From positions 62,001 through 126,000 of the forward strand of contig UQKB01000003.1 of the NCBI GenBank assembly GCA_900541565.1: DNA of 64,000 bases. Reading direction: 5' to 3'. The notes under the pieces were generated by a model. The model was not told the origin of the DNA, did not search any database, and saw nothing but the letters and a program-made list of their open reading frames with translations. Positions 9,183 to 19,456 of this stretch are shown here, piece after piece. Every line of letters starts with the position of its first letter. Within the stretch, counting starts at the first letter, position 1. The stretch is from an uncultured Oscillospiraceae bacterium. Lineage in GTDB: Bacteria; Bacillota; Clostridia; Oscillospirales; Acutalibacteraceae. A program made the translations under genes and the position numbers.

Positions 9183-9575
9183 TTATTCCGCTCCCATTAG
9201 CGTTACGGCCGTGTTTACAATATCTTCCAGCATGGGTAATGCAAGCAACACGATCATCAGTTTTCCGGCAAGCTCCACCTTGGACGCAAGCGCCGATTGT
9301 CCTGCATCCTTACAGGCGTCTGAGGAAAATTGGCATAAAAAGCAAATCCCCAGCGCTTTAAACAGAACCTGTCCATACGCAAGCGGCATACCCGCTCTGG
9401 ATAAAAGCGTGCTGATCTGTGAAAGCGCCTGCGGTATTTGGCTTAATACCAGCACAAAGATGCCAACACCTGCGCCGATCGCAAGAAGCATGGAAATTTC
9501 GGGGTTATATCTTTTAAGTGTAACCGCAAGGATGGTCGCCGCCACAGCGGCTATACAGATTGCAAAAATATCCAT
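9183..9575 (-). CDS. spoIIIAD: Stage III sporulation protein AD
   Basis: Small polytopic membrane protein of 130 residues, the normal size, with about four hydrophobic helices. The C-terminal PMLEDIVNTAVTLM segment is characteristic of SpoIIIAD. It is separated from spoIIIAC by two bases. SpoIIIAC and SpoIIIAD are related families thought to sit with SpoIIIAE at the membrane base of the channel. Confidence 0.94.
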   Translation of the reverse strand: MDIFAICIAAVAATILAVTLKRYNPEISMLLAIGAGVGIFVLVLSQIPQALSQISTLLSRAGMPLAYGQVLFKALGICFLCQFSSDACKDAGQSALASKVELAGKLMIVLLALPMLEDIVNTAVTLMGAE

Positions 9576-9577
9576 TT

Positions 9578-9772
9578 TTAAAGCCCAAATAAGGATTTAA
9601 TGGTAGAGAAGAGATCGCTGATCTGCTGGATAATCATAAGCAAAACCACAATCAGCCCGGCAAGCGTTGTCATCATCGCCTGTTCCTCTCTGCCCGAACG
9701 GATCAGCACCTGATTGAGCACCGCGACAATAATACCAATTGCCGCTATTTTAAAGATCAAATCAACATCCAT
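9578..9772 (-). CDS. spoIIIAC: Stage III sporulation protein AC
   Basis: A 64-residue protein with two membrane helices (about residues 5-24 and 33-51), the normal size for SpoIIIAC. The start MDVDLIFKIAAIGIIVAVLN and the end ISDLFSTIKSLFGL fit the family. Fourth last but smallest gene of the spoIIIA operon; 19 bases follow spoIIIAB. Confidence 0.95.
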   Translation of the reverse strand: MDVDLIFKIAAIGIIVAVLNQVLIRSGREEQAMMTTLAGLIVVLLMIIQQISDLFSTIKSLFGL

Positions 9773-9791
9773 TTCTGTATAACCATCCTTT

Positions 9792-10301
9792 TTATAAGAT
9801 CAAAAGAGAGACACACACGCCTGAAAAAACGCCAAGCATACGGTAAAGCTTTCCCTTTTTTGCTTTTTCCTCCCTTGCCTGCTCCAGGCGGGCACCGGCA
9901 AGCGTCTTATAAAGCTCACAATGTGCAACCTGCCCGTCTATATCGGTCGTTCCAAGCGCCGCAGAAAAATCCTTTAGCAGTTTTCTGTCATCGCTTGTAA
10001 GCCCTGTATTTTTGGGGATACGGTCAACCGCCTGCGGCCAAACCTGCATAACGTTCCTGTCTTCTGTCTGCGCCGTTTGCCTGCATTCCTTTAAAAAAAC
10101 GGCAACTGCACCATCCGCTTCATCCGTTGCCAAAAGGCGGGACAAATCGTCTGCGTTAAAACGGATCTGCGCCTGCAGGCGTACCAAAAACGCAAGAAAG
10201 CTTTCAAAAAAAGAGACCCTTGCTGTAAGCCGCTGCGACGCACAGAGGCCTGTCAGTGCGCCGGAAAGTATAATTGCCGTTACGGCCGCCAAGCGTAGCA
10301 T
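9792..10301 (-). CDS. spoIIIAB: Stage III sporulation protein AB
   Basis: SpoIIIAB (169 residues) resembles GspF-type membrane platform proteins, with an N-terminal helix (about 3-20) and a C-terminal helix (about 153-169) around a helical cytoplasmic region. It is thought to work with the ATPase SpoIIIAA. The ATG at 10299-10301 is supported by AAAGGAG seven bases upstream and by the family-typical opening MLRLAAVTAIILSGALTG. Its first 98 bases overlap the end of spoIIIAA in another frame, which is unusual. Confidence 0.93.
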   Translation of the reverse strand: MLRLAAVTAIILSGALTGLCASQRLTARVSFFESFLAFLVRLQAQIRFNADDLSRLLATDEADGAVAVFLKECRQTAQTEDRNVMQVWPQAVDRIPKNTGLTSDDRKLLKDFSAALGTTDIDGQVAHCELYKTLAGARLEQAREEKAKKGKLYRMLGVFSGVCVSLLIL

Positions 10302-11244
10302 AAAAAAGCTCCTTTGTCTTTTTAATTTCTTTCATTTCACCGGGCTTCTGCCTTCCTTTAAAAAACACAACGCTTTCAAACGCGCCTGTTTTTAACAGCA
10401 TCCTTCCCTGGCTTCTGGCCAGCAGCTCCTGTGGAGTTGCGGCATGGATACTGGCAACAATTGAAACGCCTGCGTTGACGCCTTGCGCAATCGCCTGCAC
10501 ATCCTCGCTGCTTCCGGCTTCATCACAGATGATAATATCCGGGGAAAGGCAGCGCAGCGCCTGCATAATTCCTTCGCCCTTGGTATAGCCGTTGAGAATA
10601 TCGCTCTGGCCCAGGTCGTTTTGGCATACGCCGGCATAGGTGCCGGCAAGCTCGCCACGCTCATCGATCACACATACCTTTTTCCGCCCGGTATCTGTCA
10701 GCTGCCTTGCAAGGTCGCGCAGCACGGTTGTTTTTCCACAGGCAGGCGCGCCGCAGAGCAGCAGTCCTTTAAAATCCGTTCCCAGGGCTTCCAGCAATGG
10801 ATCGGCTGCGCCGTCAACCTGCCGCGCAATGCGGATGTTAACAGAAGATACATCCCGTATATTTGTAAGAGCACGGTCTTTATAAACAGCTGTGCCGCAT
10901 ATGCCGGCCCTGTGTCCGCCCCGTATAGTCAAAAATCCGTTTTGAATCTCTTTTTGATGGCTGTAAACGGAATAGCCACATAAATTTTGAAAGGTTTCAA
11001 GCACCTCCTGCTGTGTAACGTTGCGCATTTTTCCGTTGACAAAGGTTGTGACGGGCCTTCCGTCTTCCGTTAAATAGTACATTTTATTTGTGCAGTAAAT
11101 TGCTACAGGCCGGTTTACGCGGATGCGGATTTCCTGTGCCTGTGCCTTTATGGTATCCGGCAAGGCAGAAACACTTGCAAAAAGCCCGTTGCATAACCCT
11201 TTTGCCGCACTGTCAAAACGCCGGGCATAATACTCTGTATCCAT
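10204..11244 (-). CDS. spoIIIAA: Stage III sporulation protein AA (ATPase) with C-terminal extension
   Basis: SpoIIIAA is an AAA-type/secretion-ATPase-like protein that powers the mother-cell-to-forespore channel. The Walker A motif GAPACGKT lies at 165-172 and the Walker B motif DIIICDE near 235. An ATG start with AAAGGAC upstream gives 346 residues, longer than the roughly 307 of Bacillus. The excess is a tail of about 33 residues read through the beginning of spoIIIAB (98-nt overlap), ending AAAYSKGLFF. The body before it is normal. First gene of the spoIIIA operon, probably transcribed by sigma-E. Confidence 0.95.
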   Translation of the reverse strand: MDTEYYARRFDSAAKGLCNGLFASVSALPDTIKAQAQEIRIRVNRPVAIYCTNKMYYLTEDGRPVTTFVNGKMRNVTQQEVLETFQNLCGYSVYSHQKEIQNGFLTIRGGHRAGICGTAVYKDRALTNIRDVSSVNIRIARQVDGAADPLLEALGTDFKGLLLCGAPACGKTTVLRDLARQLTDTGRKKVCVIDERGELAGTYAGVCQNDLGQSDILNGYTKGEGIMQALRCLSPDIIICDEAGSSEDVQAIAQGVNAGVSIVASIHAATPQELLARSQGRMLLKTGAFESVVFFKGRQKPGEMKEIKKTKELFYATLGGRNGNYTFRRTDRPLCVAAAYSKGLFF

Positions 11245-11271
11245 ATTGATCTGTCCTTTCTTTGAAGCGTC

Positions 11272-11303
11272 CGTTTATGATTCAGGTTACTTCATATATA
11301 TGG
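11272..11303 (-). promoter_or_regulatory. Possible sigma-E promoter of spoIIIA
   Basis: CCATATAT (11296-11303) and CATAAACG (11272-11279), 16 bases apart on the minus strand, resemble sigma-E -35 and -10 boxes (six of eight matches each by eye). The position, about 27 bases before spoIIIAA, is right, but the spacing is slightly long. Confidence 0.35.
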
Positions 11304-11349
11304 ACAGGTTCTGGCGTTTAGAACCGTAAAAACAAACAGGCGCATAGTA

Positions 11350-11396
11350 AAAGAAAAGGTCCTTTATGGAATTAAACCATAAAGGACCTTTTCTTT
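11350..11396 (-). terminator. Bidirectional terminator downstream of ligA
   Basis: A perfect 20-bp stem (AAAGAAAAGGTCCTTTATGG and its complement) with a 7-nt loop. T-rich tails exist on both strands. It separates ligA from spoIIIA. Confidence 0.88.
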
Positions 11397-11560
11397 ATTT
11401 AAGATCGTTCTTTCTTGATCATCGAAATCCAAATTTTAGCTTTATACTCTGTCAACTTTTTTAAAAGCACACCGTACATACAGACCAGCTTGCTTGATCA
11501 TGAATATGCTTTTCTGCAAAATCAAAATGCACGTGCTGCTCCAAAGGCTCTTACCAGTCA

Positions 11561-14532
<2,972 letters not shown>

Positions 14533-14809
14533 GAAAACCCGCCCCTTTATAAGCAGATAACAATTTGTAACTTTTTAAATATAGTTTAACCCCTACGCGC
14601 AGGAAATTCAAGAGAAAAATCAAAATGATGCAATGTATATTTATACGTTGCCTTTGAATAGTTTTTTCTGTACAGAAAGTTGTATAAGTTTTAAAATTGC
14701 AGGGCGCAGTAAACGCTCTTGCAATTTTAAAAAACATATTACCGGCTGTAATTTTAAAAGGCTTTTTCTTAATTATACAGCGGGTATTTTTAGCTGCAAA
14801 CAAGAAAAA
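14533..14809. other. Intergenic region with an inverted repeat
   Basis: No convincing gene. A weak promoter pair (TTGAAT, 17 bases, TAAACT) may serve the GT2 gene. The one striking element is the 13-bp inverted repeat at 14689-14732. Confidence 0.5.
14689..14732. repeat. Inverted repeat of unknown role
   Basis: TTTTAAAATTGCA (14689-14701) is repeated in perfect inverted form at 14720-14732 around an 18-base centre. It is not next to a gene end, so it is not an obvious terminator. Confidence 0.6.
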
Positions 14810-14830
14810 AGCGCACTTTTAAAGTGCGCT
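14810..14830 (-). terminator. Terminator of the HD-domain gene
   Basis: AGCGCACTTT and its complement flank a minimal centre (effective loop about 7 nt), followed on the minus strand by TTTTTTCTTG. Confidence 0.75.
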
Positions 14831-14854
14831 TACAAGCAACCGATCGGTTTGTTT

Positions 14855-15433
14855 TTATCTTTTCGTAACGGCGGACGTATGCTTTTCCCGCAAATAGGTG
14901 GATTCCAGATCTGCAAGATGCAGCTTGACTGCAATCGGATATTTTTCATAGGCCAGGCTTATCGAAAAGCCTCCCCCATCTTCAAAACCACCCATATGCC
15001 AGCGGATCGCTACTGCTTCTTCCACCTTCAGGCGCATAAAGCGTTCGATCAAAAAAACAGATTTTTCGCCATGGCCGTAGGGGAATGTATCTTCCACCAT
15101 ATAAAACGGCTGTTTCTCCCATGCTCCGGTTTCTTCATTTTTTACGTTTCGGGTAGATACCTTATAAAACTGCGCCTTACACAGGTCATGCAGCAGCGCG
15201 CAAATTGCAAAGCTTTCCGCGCTGTCTGTCTGCGCGTCAAAATGCTTTTCCATCATCACCTTATACACGCTTATGCTGTGCATAATCAGTCCGTTTTCAC
15301 AGGCGCAGTGATATTTCGTGCTGGCAGGTGCCGTAAAAAAATCTGTGCGCAGCAACCAATCCAGCAGTTCCTTGGAACCCGAACGCTTAATATTTTCCTG
15401 ATAAATCTGTATAAATTCTTCTTTATAGGTCAT
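14855..15433 (-). CDS. HD-domain protein (putative phosphohydrolase)
   Basis: A 192-residue protein with an HD-type metal-dependent phosphohydrolase signature. His residues near 42 and 52 (YHCACENGLIMHSISV), the HD pair in ICALLHDLCKAQFY (near 84-85), YGHGEKS (near 124) and IRWHMGG (near 148) form the expected metal-ligand series. Related clostridial proteins are annotated only as hydrolases. No partner domain or signal is present. It lies 20 bases downstream of the YwlG-family gene and ends at a terminator. The substrate cannot be inferred. Confidence 0.75.
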   Translation of the reverse strand: MTYKEEFIQIYQENIKRSGSKELLDWLLRTDFFTAPASTKYHCACENGLIMHSISVYKVMMEKHFDAQTDSAESFAICALLHDLCKAQFYKVSTRNVKNEETGAWEKQPFYMVEDTFPYGHGEKSVFLIERFMRLKVEEAVAIRWHMGGFEDGGGFSISLAYEKYPIAVKLHLADLESTYLREKHTSAVTKR

Positions 15434-15453
15434 GGTGCGCTTTCCTTTCGCAA

Positions 15454-16005
15454 TTATTTCAGCATTTCGTCATACACAGCGCGCTCGCCGCCCACAAATT
15501 TGGGCCTGGTCCGTGCGCAGATTAAAGGCGCTTGCCCTATTTTCTGGATAGAAAGGCGCACGGGTACAACCGTTGGGCGCAGATGCATCCCGATCAAAAC
15601 TCCGCCTATATCCATACCAGCCGCAGCAATCACCTGTTCTACAGCCACCGGGTGTGCAAAATTTTGATATGCTGTTGTTGCAAACGAGCCGCCGGCTTTG
15701 GGCTGCGGGACTGCGTTTACAATTGTAAAGCCGTTTGCCAGCGCAGCGGCCTCTTCTATAATAAGGGCCCTGTTCAAATGCTCACAACATTGTGCAGCCA
15801 AAAAAACGCCCTGCTCCTCCAGTACTGGATAAATACCTTTAAAAACCGCTTGCGCCGTTTCAAGGCTGGAATTTGTCCCAAGGCGGCTACCACCTATTTC
15901 ACTGCTGGAACAGCCCACAACAAAAATATCCCCTTTTTTCAGCTTTGCGGCCTGCAACAGCTCTTTTGTTGCAAGACTTGCCTGTTTTGTAAGTTCCGTC
16001 AACAT
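15454..16005 (-). CDS. TIGR01440/UPF0340 family protein (YwlG-like)
   Basis: Conserved protein of unknown function of the YwlG family, 183 residues from the ATG at 16003-16005 (opening MLTELTKQASLATKELL). I reject a GTG 54 bases further upstream because it has no ribosome site and adds non-family sequence. Family motifs include VVGCSSSEIGGSRLGTNSS and QCCEHLNRALIIE. The last residues (KFVGGERAVYDEMLK) are also typical. Member of a short operon with the HD protein. Confidence 0.85.
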   Translation of the reverse strand: MLTELTKQASLATKELLQAAKLKKGDIFVVGCSSSEIGGSRLGTNSSLETAQAVFKGIYPVLEEQGVFLAAQCCEHLNRALIIEEAAALANGFTIVNAVPQPKAGGSFATTAYQNFAHPVAVEQVIAAAGMDIGGVLIGMHLRPTVVPVRLSIQKIGQAPLICARTRPKFVGGERAVYDEMLK

Positions 16006-16082
16006 TCCATATACGCCTGCTTTCCATAAAATCAAAAAAATGGTCTGCCTCTTGCACACTGTGCTGCAGCTGCAAACAAAAA

Positions 16083-16112
16083 GGCAAAACGTATATAACT
16101 ATACGCTTTGCC
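16083..16112 (-). terminator. Terminator of ispH-S1
   Basis: A 13-bp stem with one G-U pair and a 4-nt loop just after the ispH-S1 stop. On the minus strand TTTTTG follows. Confidence 0.8.
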
Positions 16113-16129
16113 CTGTTTTAAAGTAAAAA

Positions 16130-18265
16130 TTATGCTTCCGGTGTCTCATCCGCAGGAGCAGCCGCATCTTCCGCTACAGGGGAAGACACTTCTTCTGCGG
16201 GAGCAGGAGCAGCCGCACCATCCTCCTGTGTAGAAGCAGATGTTTCTTCAGCAGAAGCCTCCTGCACTGCCGGCGCAACCTCTTCTGTTACAGCCTGTTT
16301 TTCCTGCTCAGGTTCCAAAAGCGCACGGATAGAAAGGCTCACGCGCTTTTTCTCAAAATCAATCGCCGTAATTTTTGCCTGTACGGTCTGCCCGATCGAA
16401 AGCTCGTCCTCGGGCTTTTCAATCCTGCGGTTGGCAATCTGGGAAATATGGATCAACCCATCAATACCGGGCAAAATTTTTGCAAACGCCCCAAAAGAGG
16501 TCATGCCAACGATCTGCACATCCACTACCGTACCAACCGGGTATTCATTTTTCAGCTTTTCCCAGGGGTTGTCCTCTGTCTTTTTGTATCCTAAAGAAAC
16601 ATTGCCCTTTTCCTTATCAATATCCTTTACATATACTTCTACTGTGTCACCCACTTGGACAACCTCAGAGGGGTGCTTAATGCGCTCCCAGGACAATTCC
16701 GATATATGAATCATACCGTCTACGCCGCCAATATCTACAAACGCACCATAGCTTGTTAAAGATTTGACCGTGCCGGTATATACCTTGCCGACCTCGCAAT
16801 GCTTCCAGAACTCTTCCCGGAGCTTTGCGTTTTCTTCTCTTAATACGCTGCGAATAGAACCAACCGCGCGCCGACGTTTTTTATCTATATCGATAATTCT
16901 GAAACGAACTTCCTGCTTTAAAAGATTTTCCAAGGCCTCGCCTCTTGAAGCGGTCGCCTGGGAAGCAGGGATAAATATTTTCATTCCTTCAAAAGCAACA
17001 AGCAGGCCGCCTTTGATGACTTCCGTTACAATCCCTGTAAGAATCTCCTTGTTCTCAGCAGCTTCCACAACCATGTCCCAACCTTTTAACGCATCGACAC
17101 GTTTTTTGGAAAGCATTATAACCCCTTCCTGATCATTTGTGCGCATAATCAGCAAGTCCAGCTTATCGCCAATTTTTACAAGGTCTTCCGTTTTCGCGTT
17201 CGGGTCGTCTGTAAGCTCGTCAAGCTTTACAACGCCGGCCTGTTTTCTGCCCACGTCAACAAAAACCTCATTGGGAGTGATTCTCTCGACAATTCCCTGT
17301 ACCCTCCCATCTGTATTAAAACTTTTCAGATTCTCTTCGAGCATCTGAGCAAAGCTAGTTTCTGTATTGTCCATTGTTGTTTCACCGGATTTGTTCAACA
17401 TATCTGTCATTTTATCCAGTACCTCCTTTATTATCCTGGCAGGCGTTGACGCGCCCGCAGTTACGCCGATAGAGTCTGCATGGATGATTTCCTGCATATC
17501 CAGATCTTCGCTTGTCTGCACGAAAAAAGTCCTTTCACAGTGCTCCTTGCAAATATGATAAAGCTTACAGGAGTTCGAACTGCTTTTGTCGCCAATGACA
17601 ACCATAAGGTCAGATTTTTCCGCAAGAGACATTGCTTCTTTCTGTCTTTCTGACGTAGCACTACATATTGTATCAAAAAAAGTGACATTTGTATATACCT
17701 TTTTTACAGTTTCTAAACATTTTTTCCATTGTGATACATCAAAAGTAGTCTGTGCGACTACACAAATCTCTTTATTTTTCAGCTCCGGAAAATTAATAGC
17801 CAGTTTTTCAATTTCCTTTGGGGTTTTCATGGTAAAACTTTCTGTTGTGCAATGGCCCTGAATTCCCTGTACCTCCGGATGATCCTTATCGCCAATAATA
17901 AAAATCACTTTTCCATTTTTAGACTGCTCATAAACCGTTTTATGTATTTTTGTCACAAACGGGCATGTAGCGTCGCTACACATAAGCTTTCTATGTGCAA
18001 TACAATCATAAACGGAAAGCGGCACGCCGTGTGAACGGATCACCACCGTACAGTCGTCTGGTACCTCTTCGGGTGCGCGCGCAATCAATGCGCCCCTGTC
18101 TTTCAAGGAACGGACCATCTCCGCATTATGGATAATCGGCCCCAAAGTACATACTTTTTTCCCCTCGTCTAACAGCTTGTACACCATATGTACCGCACGG
18201 TCTACACCAAAACAAAAACCTGCTGTTTGGGCAAGCGTTATTTTTTTATGGAGTGTTTTTTGCAA
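16130..18265 (-). CDS. ispH: IspH / ribosomal S1-domain fusion protein
   Basis: Residues 1 to about 285 are 4-hydroxy-3-methylbut-2-enyl diphosphate reductase, the last enzyme of the MEP isoprenoid pathway, an Fe-S enzyme. The three cluster cysteines are visible: Cys18 (AGFCFGVDRAV), one in SDATCPF (near 98) and one in DTICSATSERQ (near 201). From about residue 315 there are four S1 RNA-binding repeats; the last two are the best (TGTVKSLTSYGAFVDIGGVD and VDVQIVGMTSFGAFAKI). An Ala/Glu/Pro-rich acidic tail ends the 711-residue chain. This fusion is known in Clostridia. The open frame is continuous, so it is not an annotation artefact. It lies downstream of pfkA and has its own terminator. Confidence 0.96.
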   Translation of the reverse strand: MQKTLHKKITLAQTAGFCFGVDRAVHMVYKLLDEGKKVCTLGPIIHNAEMVRSLKDRGALIARAPEEVPDDCTVVIRSHGVPLSVYDCIAHRKLMCSDATCPFVTKIHKTVYEQSKNGKVIFIIGDKDHPEVQGIQGHCTTESFTMKTPKEIEKLAINFPELKNKEICVVAQTTFDVSQWKKCLETVKKVYTNVTFFDTICSATSERQKEAMSLAEKSDLMVVIGDKSSSNSCKLYHICKEHCERTFFVQTSEDLDMQEIIHADSIGVTAGASTPARIIKEVLDKMTDMLNKSGETTMDNTETSFAQMLEENLKSFNTDGRVQGIVERITPNEVFVDVGRKQAGVVKLDELTDDPNAKTEDLVKIGDKLDLLIMRTNDQEGVIMLSKKRVDALKGWDMVVEAAENKEILTGIVTEVIKGGLLVAFEGMKIFIPASQATASRGEALENLLKQEVRFRIIDIDKKRRRAVGSIRSVLREENAKLREEFWKHCEVGKVYTGTVKSLTSYGAFVDIGGVDGMIHISELSWERIKHPSEVVQVGDTVEVYVKDIDKEKGNVSLGYKKTEDNPWEKLKNEYPVGTVVDVQIVGMTSFGAFAKILPGIDGLIHISQIANRRIEKPEDELSIGQTVQAKITAIDFEKKRVSLSIRALLEPEQEKQAVTEEVAPAVQEASAEETSASTQEDGAAAPAPAEEVSSPVAEDAAAPADETPEA

Positions 18266-18306
18266 AATTCTACCGGTCCTTTCTTATAAAACCAACAAAA
18301 CCCAAA

Positions 18307-18333
18307 TGAACGGCTGTAAAGCACAGCCGTTCA
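18307..18333 (-). terminator. Hairpin after pfkA, probable terminator
   Basis: An 11-bp stem (TGAACGGCTGT and complement, 5-nt loop) in the pfkA-ispH gap. The T tract on the minus strand is weak (TTTGGGTTTTG), so read-through into ispH is possible. Confidence 0.6.
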
Positions 18334-18352
18334 AAAAAGCGCCAAAGCCGGG

Positions 18353-19321
18353 TTAAATAGAAATGTCCATTGCAATATTATAAAGCTCGGTATTAAACTG
18401 CTTTTTCATATTCAGTGCCTCTGTGATGTCATAATCCACAATCTGTCCGTTCTTCATGGCAACCACCCTGTTTCCAATTCCTTTTGCCAGAAGATCGACT
18501 GCCTTATGACCCATGGTGCTTGCCACCACTCTGTCACGCAGCGTGGGGGAACCGCCCCTTTGTACGTGCCCCAGAACCGTCGCTCTTGTTTCAATCCCTG
18601 TTTCCTCTTCAATCTGTTTTGCGATCTGCTCTACGCCGCCAATCCCTTCAGCCACAATGACAATAAAGTGTTTCTTGCCGGAATTCTGTGTATAGCGCAT
18701 CCGCTCTATTACATCGCGCCTTATATCATACGGGATCTCAGGCACAAGGATTGCCGTAGCGCCTACTGCAATGCCTGTTTCCAACGCAATATCACCGCAG
18801 CGCCTGCCCATGACCTCAACCACGCTGCAGCGGTCATGCGACTGCGCGGTATCGCGGATTCTGTCAACCATTTCCATTGCGGTATTCATGGCTGTATCAA
18901 ACCCAACTGTGTATTCACTGCATGCAATATCGTTATCGATTGTGCCGGGTATCCCAACACAGGGAATCCCGTGGTTTGTCAAATCACGCGCACCGCGAAA
19001 AGAACCGTCGCCGCCAATTACGACAACGCCGTTTACCCCAAGGCTGCGGCAGGTGTTCGCCGCCTTTTCTACACCGGCAGGGGTATTAAACTCTTCGCTT
19101 CTTGCCGTATAGAGCGTCGTACCGCCTCTGTGAATAATATCTGAAACAGAGCGGAGGTTCATTTCAAAAACGTCGCCGTTAAGAAGGCCGTTATAGCCTC
19201 TGTGTACACCGATTACACGCATTCCTTTCGACAACGCCGTCCTTGCAACCGCCCTGACTGCCGCGTTCATTCCCGGAGCATCCCCGCCGCTTGTAAGAAC
19301 TGCTATAGATTTTACTGACAT
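18353..19321 (-). CDS. pfkA: ATP-dependent 6-phosphofructokinase
   Basis: PfkA phosphorylates fructose 6-phosphate to the 1,6-bisphosphate, the committed step of glycolysis. The 322-residue protein has the ATP-binding GGDAPGMNA (12-20), GGDGS (near 103), the catalytic loop PGTIDND with Asp129, and EVMGRRCGDIAL (near 167) for substrate binding. The Gly and Asp at the GGDGS position indicate ATP, not PPi, as donor. The GGAGG-preceded ATG start and its own promoter are clear. The gene follows dnaE on the same strand. Confidence 0.98.
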   Translation of the reverse strand: MSVKSIAVLTSGGDAPGMNAAVRAVARTALSKGMRVIGVHRGYNGLLNGDVFEMNLRSVSDIIHRGGTTLYTARSEEFNTPAGVEKAANTCRSLGVNGVVVIGGDGSFRGARDLTNHGIPCVGIPGTIDNDIACSEYTVGFDTAMNTAMEMVDRIRDTAQSHDRCSVVEVMGRRCGDIALETGIAVGATAILVPEIPYDIRRDVIERMRYTQNSGKKHFIVIVAEGIGGVEQIAKQIEEETGIETRATVLGHVQRGGSPTLRDRVVASTMGHKAVDLLAKGIGNRVVAMKNGQIVDYDITEALNMKKQFNTELYNIAMDISI

Positions 19322-19358
19322 ATTCTATTCCTCCGATGTGAAAATTTCGCTGAATATC

Positions 19359-19388
19359 ATTATAGTACAAATGCATGGGCCGAATCAA
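19359..19388 (-). promoter_or_regulatory. Sigma-A promoter of pfkA
   Basis: TTGATT (19383-19388), 18-base spacer and TATAAT (19359-19364) on the minus strand, about 37 bases before the pfkA start. Confidence 0.65.
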
Positions 19389-19456
19389 GCTTTTTTCTTA
19401 AATTTACAGGAATTTTGCGAATTTTTTAACAAAGCCTTTTACTGGGCAAATCGTGT

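Noticed and set aside
16006..16059. Longer start for the YwlG-family gene
   Set aside because: The GTG has no ribosome site and the added residues do not match the family; the ATG at 16003-16005 does.
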